From positions 29,640,153-29,704,152 of the forward strand of contig NC_035162.2 in assembly GCF_001659605.2 (NCBI RefSeq): a stretch of DNA of 64,000 nt, read 5' to 3'. The position numbers and the translations under genes were made by a program. Positions 9,783 to 21,493 of the stretch are shown piece by piece. How positions within the stretch are numbered: position 1 is the stretch's first letter; each line of letters begins with the position of its first letter. Source of the DNA: Manihot esculenta (lineage: Eukaryota > Streptophyta > Magnoliopsida > Malpighiales > Euphorbiaceae). Under the pieces are notes generated by a model. That model was given only the letters and a program-made list of their open reading frames with translations, made no database searches and was not told the DNA's origin.

Positions 9783-12032
9783 AGCGGTTGTCGAAGCCGG
9801 TCAAAATAAATAACCTTTTTAACTACCAACAATATTAAAACTGTAGACAGTGGTAAAAGGATCGTATCCACAGGGAATTGATACTTATTTACCTTCCTTG
9901 AGTAGACCAAATGAACAAACAGAAAATAAATAAACAATGAAAATAAATTGCGAGTAAAGTAAATAAGGGGGGTTTGAGATTGATTTGATTAAACTAATGG
10001 TGGAAACAATAAAGTAAAGCAAATAATAAAAATAAAGAGAAAACAAATAAGAGAAGAGCTCTAGTTGAAGATTCAGATTCACTTTAAGTTGATGGGATTG
10101 ATCATTGACTCATATGTTCCTTTGTTGATTCAATAAATTGGCCATGGAGATTGAAGAAGCTTCTCACATCCATTATCTCTCTTTTAGGTTAAATCAATTA
10201 GGGATAGTCCTCCAATTAATTACTAATTAACAATTGCCAAAGAACGTCTTTGAGCCACAGGCCTTATACAATAGTCAATCGCATAAAGAAATAGAGAGAA
10301 CCAATTCTAGTCACCCACATGCATGGAGACAACACTAGATCATGCAATTTCCTTGGTTTTTACACCAAGTGTTCTTATATTTGAGCAATCCAAGCAAATA
10401 CGGACTAAGATTATTCAAACAATAATATATTACCTTGAAATCAAAGATCAATAGAGATCCGCAAGACAAAGCAATAATATCTTAAAGCACCAAATTACAT
10501 GAATATTGAAAAGCAACTAAAGATTAACCATGTAGTTCAAGTCTCTCAATCCAAAAATACAACCAAAGTTTCACCAAATCCTCAACTAGAAAAAAGGTTT
10601 CAGCCACTCATGGCTGAAACAAAAACTAAAAATAAAGAAAGGAAGAAAAAGAGAAGATGTCACTTGCAATCCCGTAGGTGTCTCCCAGGAGGAGTGTAAA
10701 GACCATGTAGAGGCTTCTTATGTGGCTTTTTATAGTTGAAAAGTGTTGCCCTAGGTCATACTTACTGCCCAAGAGGTATTTTCTGCCCAAGATGTGTCTG
10801 AAAAGGAAAGAATCGCGCTTTTCGGCTTCAGAAGGAAGGCTGCGCGAAAATGCACTGCGAAAGGAAGTTGATGCGCGCGGTTTGGTCTCAGAAAGGGAAG
10901 GAGGCGCAGATTGTGCTTCCTAAATAAGTTTAGATGCTGACCTTGCTTCCTAATTAGTGTAGAGGCTGCCCAAGGTGCTGCCCATGTGCAACTTGCTGCC
11001 CAAGTTGTTGCAAAAGAGGAAAGAATCGGACTGCAAGGCTTCAGAAAGAAGTTGGCGCGCAGATTGCCTTCAGAATAGGAAAGGAGCGTACCTTGTGCTT
11101 GAAAAGGAAGGAAGAGCGATCCAAGGCTGCCAATAGAGGAAGAAAAGTCGTGTCTTGCTCTGCAGGAGAGAGGCATGCGCGCGGATAGCACTGAAAGGGA
11201 AGGAGGCGCGCGGATCAGGCTTTGCAGAAGAGGTAGGCGCGCGGACAGCACTGTATAGGAAATATTTGCTGTCCAAACTTCCTCTTTAGATGGATCCTCT
11301 ATTGAATTATGAATCTGGACTGAATGAAGGCCAAGTGCATAGAGATCTCCTTCCTGAATAGGGAGTGGCGCGCAGATTGTGTTGCAAGAGGCAAGTGGTG
11401 CGCAGTCATTGAATGCAGAAGGGAAAGTGGATCTGCCAAGTCTTTCCTTTTCAGGTGGAGCCTTCGTTTGAATTTTAAACGCTGAACGCAGAAGAGGCAA
11501 GTGTGCCTTCATGAGATCTTGTTGCCTAAATTGGAAGATACGACTGCTGCAGTATGTGCACATCTTTGAATAAGGAAAGAAATATCTGCGATTTGAATTT
11601 TAAATAATCCTCTGACTGAGCTTTCCTTATTTGCTTTTGCCTCTGCATTTTCCTCATTTGAAGACTTCCCTTTTCTGAAAACTTGCCTTATTTGAAGACT
11701 TTCCTTTCTTGGCACACGTTCAAAACAAGGCAGGAAGGATTCTGCAGTTCGAATTTCGGACAGTTTGCTGACTGCGCTCTTTGACTCTTTCCTTGTTTGG
11801 CACTTTCCATATATGAAACTTTCCTTATTTGGAACTTTCCATATATGAAAACTTTCCTTTTCTGGAACTTTCCATATTTGGCACTTTTTGGCAGTTTTAA
11901 GAGCGTTTTCTCCAGAATGTCTTTTCACACCTAGTTTCTGCAAAACATGAACAAAACAACCAAATTAGGCAGAAAATGTGCAAATAAACATCATTAAGAT
12001 CATGATAATATGGCCTAAAATGCGCTCTGTCA
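9783..12032 (-). repeat. Second element-A LTR in tandem (2250 bp)
   Basis: This LTR follows the previous one after three bases (AAT) and lacks its first few bases, starting at AGCGGTTGTCG. Its left ~1 kb matches the 4259 subtype, not the LTR beside it, while its right half matches 7526-9779 nearly perfectly. No PBS or internal region separates the two, so this is an LTR-LTR fusion, probably by recombination. It ends CTCTGTCA at 12032, where the chromovirus LTR fragment C begins. Confidence 0.85.
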
Positions 12033-12203
12033 ACAGGTCGAGCCTTGGTTCATGTAAGATTTATATTTTTGTTAAATCGTGTAATCATGTATGGGATATT
12101 ATCAGGTATAACAAGATGTATAGTAGGCTTACTACGGACTCCAACGACCTTAAGTCGATCTGAATCCTAGCGCCAGTAGCGGTCCGATTTTCGGGTCGTT
12201 ATA
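12033..12203 (+). repeat. LTR 3'-end fragment of chromovirus C
   Basis: This matches the last ~170 bases of the D/E/H LTR family (compare 54750-54916) and ends GGGTCGTTATA in place of GTCGTTACA. The rest of this LTR lies left of the A cluster, outside the window, so A elements appear to have inserted into it. On its right it directly joins the copia pol gene at 12204. Confidence 0.8.
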
Positions 12204-13397
12204 CTTTTCTTCATGGTGACCTTCAGGAGGAGGTTTATCTTAAGCAACCACCTGGTTTTGTTGCTCAGGGGGGGTCAGGCAGGGTTTGTAGACTTCGAAA
12301 ATCTCTTTATAGCTTGAAATAGAGTTTCGGGCATGGTTTGGCAGGTTTAGTGAGGTAGTCCAATAGTTTGGAATAAAGATGAGTAAGTGTGATTACTCAG
12401 TGTTTTATAAAATTCTAATAGGAGTAATTCTGCTTGTAGTGTATGTGGATAATATCGTTATCACAGGAAGTGATGTTGCTGGTGTTACATCCCTAAAAGA
12501 ATTTCTTAAAACACAGTTTCATACAAAGGATTTGGGCTCCTTGAAATATTTCTTGGGAATCAAAGTTATGTGGTGTAAGAAAAGCATTTTTTTATCTCAG
12601 AGAAAATATACTCTTGATTTGTTGGCAGAAACAGAAAAATTAAGCCTTGTAGTGCCCCAATGACCCCTAACCTTCAACTTACCACATAAGACAGTGAGCC
12701 ATTTGCAGATCCTGAAAGATATAGAAGATTAGTTGACAAGCTGAATTATTTGATGGTGACTCATCCTGATATTGAATATTCAGTGAGAGTGGTGAGTTAG
12801 TTTATATCCTTCCTTACTGTTGCCCAATGGAATGCTCTGAGACAACTTCTTTGTTACCTTAAAGGGGCCCAAGGCGAGACCTATTCTATGGTAACCATGA
12901 GCCCTCAAATATTGAATGCTTTTCTGATGCTGATTGGGCAGGCTCGAAGGTTGATAGGAGATCAACTACTAGATATTGTGTTTTTGTGGGAGGTAACCTA
13001 GTCTCATGGAAAAGTAAGACGCAAAATATGGTATTTCGTTTTAGTGCCGAATCTGAATATCGAGCCATGGCACAAGCCGTTTGTGAAGTCTTGTGGGTAC
13101 GTCAACTATTGGAAGACGTTGGGTTCACAAATTCGGTGCCTGCTAAGTTATGGTGTGATAATCAAGCAACTATCCGCATTGCCTCCAATCCAATATTTCA
13201 TGAGAAGAATAAACACATCGAGATTGATTGGCATTTTGTTCGTGAGAAGGTCTAACAAAAGATAATATCAACATGACATATCCGAACTGGAGAACAACTA
13301 GGAGATATCTTCACTAGAGCTCTAAATGGGACTCGAGTTGATTATATATGTAACAGGTTGGGCATGATTAACATCTATACTCCAACTTGAGGGAGAG
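12204..13397 (+). pseudogene. Copia element M: RT/RNase H, degenerate
   Basis: Translation shows Ty1/copia Pol from within RT to the C terminus: a FLHGDL motif at the start, LRKSLYSLK, the catalytic box at ~12440 reading YVDN instead of YVDD, a TKDLGSLKYFLG motif, then RNase H with DADWAGS (~12930), SAESEYRAMA (~13050), CDNQA (~13160) and the HEKNKHIEID tail (~13200). Stops and frameshifts occur near 12320, 12660 and 12780, so it is dead. The upstream gag, protease and integrase are absent, cut off by LTR C. A purine-rich tract (GAGGGAGAG) just before 13398 is its PPT. Confidence 0.88.
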
Positions 13398-13584
13398 TGT
13401 TATAGGTTATAGGAAGTAAATATGTTAATATAGGAAGTAAATATTGATAGATGTGTCAGTTGCTTAATCTTAGAGATTGTATGATCATAGGCTTGATTTT
13501 TCTTCCTATTTAGATACAGCATCTCATGTATAAATAGATTGTAATCTCTATTGTAATATACAATAAATATTATCTTTCTATACA
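13398..13584 (+). repeat. 3' LTR of copia element M (~187 bp)
   Basis: It begins TGTTATAGG directly after the polypurine tract and ends TATACA, with AATAAA near 13562. A short LTR is common in copia elements. Sequence to its right is the minus-strand copia J, into which M probably inserted. The 5' LTR is not in the window, so no target duplication can be tested. Confidence 0.7.
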
Positions 13585-13940
13585 GCTGAAATATACTTTG
13601 CTTCTGAAAATCTAATGAGAAAACATCCAAACCAAGCAAGAATACATACTTGGAAGTGCTTTTCGAATCATCAACACTACCAACCCAATCACTTATAGCT
13701 TTAAATCATATGTCATGATTAATCGTTCCCTTTATATAACGGAGAACCCTTTGTAGTTTTCATGTGTGTTTCTCCTGAATTTTGGATGAATCTTAAAAGT
13801 AAACTAACTGAAAACATTAAGTCAAGCCTTGAGATGGTTTAATACAAAAGACTCCCAAGTAAACTTTTATATATTGAAGAATCAACCTTTGCTCCTTTAT
13901 CTTCTTTGGACAATTTCCCATTAGCCATTAAGGGAGTTGA
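13585..13940 (-). pseudogene. J segment: end of RT and RNase H start
   Basis: Read on the minus strand, 13935 to 13585 gives the connection region after RT (a TPLMANGKLSKED-like stretch, then an RLDLMFSVSLL-like helix and a KGT-type motif) and the start of RNase H, SDWVGSVDDSKSTS, near 13640-13690. Several frameshifts and stops are present. The final five bases, GTTGA, are the target duplication of insert K. Confidence 0.75.
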
Positions 13941-14869
13941 TGTTAGTGTATATGCCCTAGGCCATTATCTTGGACCTTTTTGTATGTCATTTTGGTTATT
14001 AATAAAAGAGGTTTTTATCATTATTATTTGTTTGCATGTTACATAATAATGATTATTATCCCTGGTTACTTATTATTATGTTGATAATAATAAAATATAA
14101 CTGGTATGATTATTGATTGATAATCATGAGATGATTATGTATATGTTGATATAATTCAATAATCATAAATACTTGTTAGAGAACAAAGTATTGGATGGAC
14201 CCGCATTGAGATCACTACATGGGTCATTGTCATAAGTGAATCTCAAAGTAGTTATGTCTTAATCCTTTGACTTGAGATTGTCATAGTTTGCAACATAAGG
14301 ACTATTATGTTTTGATATAACCAAACGTTGTCTTTAATCGGACAATCATAAAGGTTATGATTGAGCATAATAGAAATTATGTAGAGGAAAATGAACAATC
14401 AAGATATGATTTGTCCCTCTCTATGAGAGAGATATCTTCTGGGCCCCTCGATAAGTGAGACTGAGAAATGCATGGTCGTGCTCAAATGAATTGATAGTGT
14501 GATCAAATATCATTTGAATTTATCAGTCTACTTAGAGATCGAGAAATCATAAGTTTGAACATTATAAGTTTGACATTGACCATGACTTATGTTCAAACTA
14601 GATATCGTGTGACAAAGGGATTAATACATGTTCTATTTAATAGGCTTTATCGGACTATTGATCCTCATATTAGTTGGGTAGTCATAATGTCTTGCTAGAG
14701 GCCACTTATGATTTATGGGCCTTGTTGGACTGGGCCTATTGCCAATTAATATGAGCCTATTGGGTCACACACAAGAATGTTGTTGATGTGCTATATTAAT
14801 GGGCTAAAAGCCTATTAGTATAATTAATAATAATAATGTGTTATTATTATTAATATTAAATATTTATTA

Positions 14870-15557
14870 GGGAAAATTACTTTTTAGTCCCTCAGGTTTA
14901 ACGTAATTAACACTTCTGTCCCTCTATTTTGGCGACCCAACACTTAAGTCCCTCACTTTCTCTTCCATCCAAATTCGCAGTCCTTCCGTCCAAAATAGCT
15001 GTTTGGGACACGTGAATTGACAAAATTAACCCTCACTAAACCCAAACCCAAATACCCCTTCTTCTTCTTCTCCTTCTCCTTCTTCTTCTCCTTCTTCTTC
15101 CTACCATTTTCTACAACTTCTTCTTTTCTTCTTCTTTCTCCTTCTTCTTCTTCTTCTTCTTCTTCTTCTTCTTCTTCTTCCTACCCTCTTTTCTGCAATT
15201 TCTTATTCTTCTTCTTCTTCTTCTTCTTCTTCCTACCCTTTTCTGCAACTTTTTCTTCTTTCTCCTTCTTCTTCTTCTTCTTCTTCTTCTTCTTCTTCTT
15301 CTTCTTCTTCTTCTTCTTCTGCAACCGAAGAAAGCATGAAAGAGAAAAAAAAAAGGAATTTCACATTAAGAGAAGGGTATTTCTGGAAAAAATTATCACC
15401 TCTCACTTTTGACTCTTTGACCAAACGGTTTAAATGGACGGAAGGACTACGAATTTGGACGGAAGAGAAAGTGAGGGACTTAAGTGTTGGGTCGCCAAAA
15501 TAGAGGGACAGAAGTGTTAATTACGTTAAACCTGAGGGACTAAGAAGTAATTTTCCC
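14870..15557. mobile_element. Non-autonomous Mutator-like element (688 bp)
   Basis: Terminal inverted repeats of ~110 bases (extending to ~135 with mismatches) start GGGAAAATTACTT and end with its complement. They are flanked by identical 9-bp copies of TATTTATTA (14861-14869 and 15558-15566). Long TIRs with 9-bp duplications are the hallmark of MULEs. There is no transposase. The interior is dominated by a TTC/TCC microsatellite (about 15056-15320), whose translated poly-Phe/Ser frame is not a gene. Confidence 0.88.
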
Positions 15558-15674
15558 TATTTATTATTATGAGATAATAATATTTAAAAGATCTGCAGTC
15601 TATCTGTAACTGTTACAGATAAAGGACTCTACCACATAAAGATATTTGAGTATCTGTGAGATTGTGATAGTGGG

Positions 15675-15795
15675 TTCTGAACACAACTCTTTTAGGAAAA
15701 GAGTTGTACAATTCTTTTAGGAAAAGAGTTGTACAATTCTTTTAGGAAAAGAATTGTGGGAAAAATACAACTCCTTTTAGGAAAAGGAGTTGTGT
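15675..15795. repeat. Four tandem palindromic units
   Basis: Units of about 26-30 bases read CAACTCTTTTAGGAAAAGAGTTG or close variants. Each is an imperfect palindrome, with CAACTCtttt and aaaaGAGTTG arms around AGG. Four occur in a row inside the right part of LTR K. Neighbouring units differ by compensating changes in the arms (AACTCC/GGAGTT in the last). Confidence 0.8.
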
Positions 15796-16149
15796 GAAAA
15801 TAAAACACTGAGACATATAAATACTCCTTCTACAGATTGAGTATGTTGATGTGTTTTTGAGAAAACTCAGTCTAAAAGATTGCAGATTGTGGAGCACATA
15901 ATCTATCCATCTTTGAGAGAGCTAGCACTCTAGAAGGATAGAAGACGTTCGTGTGGATACCATAGAGGGTGTTTGTTTGAAAAAGCAGCACCATCAGTCC
16001 AACATTGTTTCTTCTTGGCGAGATTAACAGGTTAGTCTCATATTCATCTTATTAATTAAACGAAGCACTCGGATTCTGGAAAGGGAAATCCAAAATTTTA
16101 TTTTTCTGCTGCGCAATTGGGTTGCCATTAATCTCGGGATTTCCCAACA

Positions 16150-17014
16150 GTTGACATAGTCTTGTACCCTTTCATTTTAAACTTTTTGAGAATATATTCA
16201 ACATACTTTTCTTGAGATATGAAAATACCTTTAGAGCTTTGGTGAATTTCCATACTAAGAAATTACTTTATCTCACCCAATTCAGTCATCTCAAAAAGTC
16301 TTTCCATTTCAATTTTGAACTTCTTCATTTGATTACCATCATCACCTATTATCAACAAATCATCAACATAGAGGGAAACGATTAGTTTTTTGCCATTATC
16401 ACCATCTCTAGTGTTGATAGTAGCTTCATTAAGAGTCGTCCTAAATCTACAATTAATTAGACAAGAATCTACTTTGCTATACCAAGTTCTAGGAGCTTGC
16501 TTCAGCCCATACAATGCTTTGTGAAGCTTGTACACTATTTCATCTTTGCCTTTGATAAAATAGCCTAAAAGGTTGTTCAATATAGATTTATTCTTCCAAA
16601 TCATCATTTAGAAATATATATTTAATATCAAGATGATAGATTTTCTATTTGCATTGAGCTGCTAATGCCACTAGCAATCAAATTGTATTATGCCTTACAA
16701 CTAAAATAAAAATGTCACCATGATTCACACCAGAATGTTGTGCATAACTCTTCACAACCAATCTAGTTTTGACCTTATTTAAAGAGCTATCAGGATTCAA
16801 TTTAGCTCAATAAACCCAATTGAGGCAAAACATTTCGCTCATTAGGTCTTGAAACTAGATCCCAAATTTTATTCTTTTTTATCATTTTTAATTCTTCATT
16901 CATAGCATTAACACATTCTTCCTCCTTTTGATGAGTTGCAAAATTCACCACTTTTTCTTTATTAAATTCTATGATTTTACTATGATTTTGATATAAGTAA
17001 TTATCTTTTACTTG
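16150..17014 (-). pseudogene. J segment: reverse transcriptase
   Basis: The minus strand encodes copia RT. From the right: a CVNAMNEELKMIKKNKIWDL-like N terminus (~16880-16950), a degraded middle, VYKLHKALYGLKQAPRTWY (~16490-16545) and the catalytic SLYVDDLL box (~16350-16380), followed by FEMTELGEIK (~16265). The stretch 16620-16860 contains several stops and frameshifts. The clean 114-codon frame (16263-16607) is the best preserved part. The YVDD motif is intact, but the gene as a whole is broken. Confidence 0.88.
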
Positions 17015-17019
17015 AAATT

Positions 17020-18228
17020 TGATTTTGGACAGGTTTTTGAGTGGAAGTTAAGAAAATGAACGAAAAGAGGTTGAATTAGAAGATTTTCGAACTGAGAGGT
17101 TACAGCCTTGGACAAGCCTCTAGCCCAAGGCAATGGACAGCTCCAAATTTCAAAAATTGTCCCCTCAGCCTAATTTTTCCAACTGTATAAGAATAGGATC
17201 AGTTTCAAATTGGAGCAAACACAACCAAATTAGGATAGTGATAAGACAGGAGTAGTAGAGTTTATTTTAAATTGAGAATTTTTATCTTTTTGTTGGGAAA
17301 AAAGCCTATATAAAGGCTGCCCAAGAATTAACCTAAGATCATATTCTCTCTTTCTCTTCTTCTCTCCATATTCAGTCGTTGCCCCCCCTTCTTGCCGCCC
17401 CTTCTTCTTCTTTTTCTTTAGTTTTTGCAATTTTATTATGGCCATTAGAGGCTAAACAATTCTTTTCAATTGAACGTTAATCCAAATTGAGGTTTTATTC
17501 AAGTTGTGACATTATATGCTTAAATTATTTTCATCTTATTTCTATTTTCTATTAATTTCTGATTTCGGAGAACACCTCTACTGTTGTTCTCTTTAAAATT
17601 CAAAAGGTCTATTGAATCTCTTGAGAAGATAACATATTGCTAATTAATCCAATTAAATTTGTAATTGTTTAATTGGGTTAATAATAAGTAGCAATTAGCA
17701 TATTCGTTTATGTTAAGAAATTAATATGTTTGATTTAAATAATTGGCGTGTTATTATTGATCAAGTTTGGATACTTCTCTCTTAAATCAATTAACTAATT
17801 AAATTTACACGCGTGTTGGGGTTGTTAGTTAACTAGAAATTAACTTAAGTGTGAAGTGGAATAATTTAATCATAAGGAAGAACTGGTGGGATTCACATGT
17901 TTGACCACTATAACCAACAATAGATAATAAAATGAATTATATTTCTAATCAATGATCAACTGCCAAACCCCTCAATTTGATTACCTTTAGCTGAATTTTA
18001 ATATAATTATTTGTTCATCATCTCAATTGCATTGCTTGTTTTTCTTTTAAGTTTTTTTTTTCGCTTGCCCAAGGCAAAATTAATTTCATAAAAAACTCTC
18101 TTCTTTTGAATTTTTATTTTAAACTATTCTTCTATTTTAACTAGTCATCTAAATTAAATAAAGTTAAGATATCTGTGGGATCAATACTCACTTATCCTAT
18201 CAACAAGTTCTTATTGAATCAAGGAAAG
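17020..18228 (+). repeat. Element L: putative solo LTR in J
   Basis: About 1.2 kb unrelated to copia coding sequence separates the J linker (18235-18452) from J RT. It carries a TATATAAAGG box at ~17310 and, near 18170-18200, a GTGGGATCAATACTCACTT motif like the U5 end of Athila/Tat LTRs, so it reads as a plus-strand LTR. A possible duplication GAAATTT occurs at 17014-17020 and 18228-18234, but the right end does not finish in CA. Boundaries are therefore uncertain. There is no coding sequence; the 71-codon frame at 17230-17445 is chance. Confidence 0.5.
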
Positions 18229-18234
18229 AAATTT

Positions 18235-19257
18235 TAATTGATGGATTCAACACCCGTCACCTTTGCTGCTTCTTTATGGTATGTTGGCTTTGTAATTGCA
18301 AAGTTGCATCTCTCATAAATTTCAGTAAAAGGCTTCATTTTTTCATTCAATGGCTCATCATCATCTAAACTTAAATTGCTTTTGCTTGAGTTAGGAGAAT
18401 CATCACTAGCTTCCTCATCATTAATGGCTTTTACATCATGGCTAGCTACCACATAGATAGGCTTGACTTCAATAAGCTAGAATATTTTTCAAGTGATTGT
18501 TTCTCCCAACTCCAAAAGGAATTTCATCCACAACTATATCTTGATTGATAACAACCTTCTCCTTAACGATAACCCAAAAAGATTCTAATTTTAAAATTGG
18601 GCTCTAACTTGCTTCTTTTAATAGATGGAATATGAATATAGCAACTTGATCCAAATATTTTCATACGAGCAACTAAAGTTGCTCCTTTAAGAGTAGCAGC
18701 TAGTAGTCAATTTTACAAATAAACTAATGTATATTCAGTCTTAGCCCAAAAATTAGGAAGCTTCTTTTCAGCTACCATGCATCCCACCCACCATCCTTAA
18801 AAAAATTTTTGTTTTTCCTTTTAGTTACACAGTTTTGCTCAAGGGTGTAACCAATTGAAAGTTGATGAGAAATTCCATCATCGTCACAAAACTTCTTGAA
18901 CTCCATTGAATTATAATCCATTCCATTATCTGACTGCAATACTTGAAGTTTGCATTCGGACAATTTGTTTTAACCATCTTCATGAACCTTTTGAATATAT
19001 TGAATACCTATAAGTTTGACTTATAAAATAGATCCAAGTCATTCTAGTTAGATCATCAATAAATAATATAAGATATTTATTTTTGCTCAATGATTCATCC
19101 TTCATAAGACTAAACACATCAATGTGAACTAACTCCAATCTCTCCTTAGCTCTCCATAAGGATGTACTAGGAAAAGACATCTAATGTTGCTTTCTAATCT
19201 GATAACAAGAGCACACACCATCAGGTTGTTTAATACTAAGCAATCCCTTTGCTAATC
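18235..19257 (-). pseudogene. J segment: GAG-pre-integrase end, integrase, linker
   Basis: From the right on the minus strand: the end of the GAG-pre-integrase domain (CSCYQIRKQH near 19190), the integrase core beginning LELVHIDV (~19130, first catalytic Asp), LFIDDLTRMTWIYF (~19035-19080), LQVLQSDNGMDY (~18910-18950, second Asp) and QNCVTKRKN (~18830, where QNGVAERKN with the catalytic Glu is usual; Lys replaces it here). The linker before RT includes DEEASDDSPNSS and IYERCNFAI (~18290-18430). Frameshifts separate these pieces. The bases TAATC at 19253-19257 are the target site of D. Confidence 0.85.
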
Positions 19258-21493
19258 TATAACACCCGGCTAGACCTCGGCATCGGAATTCCCACCTTCC
19301 GGCGGAATCTCCGTTAGAATCCAGAATTCTCAGATGTCGGAGCCTTCTAGAAGGGTAAAATAAAGGTTTTCTAAAATGTTTTTATATGTTTTATGGTTTT
19401 AACGAAGAAAGAAAATTGAGTTTTGAAAGAAAAAGCCATGGAGGGAAAAACCCAGGTTCGTCCGCCAACCTCAAGTTCGGCCGCCGAACATGGGGAGCTT
19501 GCGGAAGCTCTTTTGGCCCCCGAGGGTGGTCTGGCCAGCCACCTATAAAAGGCCCTTGTCCGAAAATGGGCGAGTTTTCTCTCTCTATTTTCGAGCATAG
19601 GTGAGATTTCGCCCTCCCATGGTTGGTTTTGTGTTTTCCTTCAATCCCTTTAAGTTTTGATGAGTTTTTACTTTGTTTTGAAGATTTTTGAGCTAAGATC
19701 AAAGTTTTGAAGCTTGGAGACCCCCGGAGCTCGATTTCTCCCAACCTCCAAGTTTGGATCACCTTTCCTCTCGATCTTTAAGAGGTAAGCGTAGATCCTC
19801 ACCTTCTTTTATGTTTTAAGTAAGTTTTGAGGGGTTTTAAGGGTTTTAATGCATGTTTAGAGTAGATGTAAAATGTTAGGGTTTATGTTAGTTAAATGAT
19901 AAATGTATGTTTATGTGACGCTATGTTGATGTTTGTTGGGGTTTAGGCTAGTTTTATGCCCCTATATGCTTGAATAAGTGTTTATGCATGTTTTAGAATA
20001 GTTGAATACATGTTGGAAAGTTTTGGGTGGCTGGATGAGTGAGGCGAGTCGGGTTCTGCCCTTCGGGAGGACCCAGGTTCGACCGTCGAAGCCTGTTTCG
20101 GCAGCCGAACCTGCCTGTGGAGGCAGTTTTGGCCGCCTAAACTCGCTCCCGAAAGTTGGGACTTTCGGCTCTGGAGGGGAGTTTCGGCCGCCGAACCTAC
20201 CCCCGAAAGTTGTGACTTTCGGATCTGTAGAGACTTTCGGCCGCAGAACCTTGCCCCCGAAAGTGCCTGACTTTCGGATCTGTAGGGACCTTCAGCCGCC
20301 GAAAGTCCCCTGCCCAGCCTTCCTTTGCCTATTTTCTATGCATGTTTCATGATGTTTTAGGGGGTTTTTGGAGAGTTGTTTAGAGTCATGTTAGAGTATG
20401 TTGGTCCCTCATTTGAGTCCACCTGTGTAGGATCGGACCTGAGAAACCGAGGTGATCAGCAGTGAGATAGCTGCTACAGAGTTAGTTCAGAGTCAGCTAG
20501 AGGTGAGTAGAACATAACTCTTTCTTTTTTATAAAGCAATCAAACTTTTAAGCATGCTCATGCATCATGGATACCATGTTTATGTATTAGGCTGTTTGCA
20601 TTAGATTTCACGAATATGTTGCATTGCATAATTTGTTGTTTGTGTGGATGGACCAGAGGAAGACCCACTAGCCCTCGATATGATATGAGATAGAAAGTCC
20701 AGGTGTGGCCTACACTACGCCCCTGGCAATATGTATGAGAAAGTCCAGGTGTAGCCTGCACTACGCCCCTGGCAATATGTATGAGAAAGTCCAGGTGTGG
20801 CCTGCACTACGCTCCTGGCAATATGTATGAGGAAGTCTAGGTGTGGCCTGCACTACGCCCCTGGCACAATGCTTATGTTATGTAATAGAAGTCCCGAGGA
20901 GCTCCACCGAGGGCCGGACACAGAGTAGAGGGAGTTTTGGGTCATGTCCATCCTTGATGTGAATTATTTGTGTTGTGATACATTTCATGAAAGCATATGC
21001 TTAATTAAATTGTTTTCACTGTTCTACTTATTGGGCTCTTATTGCTCACCCCTTTCTCCTAACCCCCAGGTTTGCAGGGTCAGAGATAGCACAGGAAGTC
21101 AGCAAGGGTAATGGCTATGTATGTGTAATAGATTAGTAGTGGACATGTAATGTAAAATAATGTCGTTAATGTAAAATAAAGTGATGTTTTATGGATTAGT
21201 ATTGTGCTTGGCCCTAATGGTAGTGGTAATCCCTTTTGTACATGATCTGTATGTAATGTTTTTAATGATGTTATCTGATGAACCCAGCTTGATGTATGAA
21301 ATGTGGACCCGACTAGAGCATTTGATGAGGGCTCTAGTATGGGGTTTTATGTTTGCAGATATAATATATGTGCAGGTCAAGCTTGGTGAAAGAAAAGTTT
21401 AAGTTTTTATGGAAATGTATAATCATGTATGGGATTTTATCAGGTGTACAGGATGTTTAGTAGGCTTGCTACGGTCCCCGGCGACCTTAAGTC
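19258..21493 (+). repeat. D 5' LTR, main part
   Basis: The LTR is interrupted at 21493 by E and completed by 31374-31420. A TATAAAAG box lies at 19544-19551, about 290 bases in. Downstream are splice-donor-like AAGAGGTAAG (GT at 19785), clusters of TTCGGC/GCCGAA palindromes (19450-19500 and 20060-20310), an acceptor-like CTGTGTAG ending at 20430, a donor-like GAGGTGAGT at 20500-20508 and four 46-base tandem units from 20693. AAATAAA near 21175 may serve in polyadenylation. Confidence 0.9.
20693..20876 (+). repeat. 46-bp tandem repeat, four units, in D 5' LTR
   Basis: Units start at 20693, 20739, 20785 and 20831. Each contains CCAGG at one end and CCTGG or CTGG at the other around a CACTACGC core, so each unit can form a short hairpin. 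The homologous place in D 3' LTR (54114-54243) has three units. Confidence 0.9.

Larger units (their letters stand above)
13941..16149. mobile_element. Element K: putative solo LTR, ~1.5 kb plus MULE
   Basis: It begins TGTTAGTG, ends CCCAACA, and is flanked by perfect 5-bp copies of GTTGA (13936-13940 and 16150-16154). Removing it restores the copia J frame. No gag, pol or PBS is seen inside, so it reads as a solo LTR of ~1512 bp, once the 688-bp MULE at 14870-15557 and its 9-bp duplication are subtracted. The TGTATATGCCCTAGG start and the GCGCAATTGGG end are reminiscent of copia LTRs, but the family is not certain. Confidence 0.75.

Noticed and set aside
15017..15412. 131-codon frame rich in Phe and Ser
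   Set aside because: It is translation of a TTC/TCC microsatellite inside the MULE; there is no non-repetitive protein sequence.
13936..16154. Element K as a complete retrotransposon
   Set aside because: No PBS, PPT or coding domain was found; the size without the MULE (~1.5 kb) and the perfect 5-bp duplication fit a solo LTR better.
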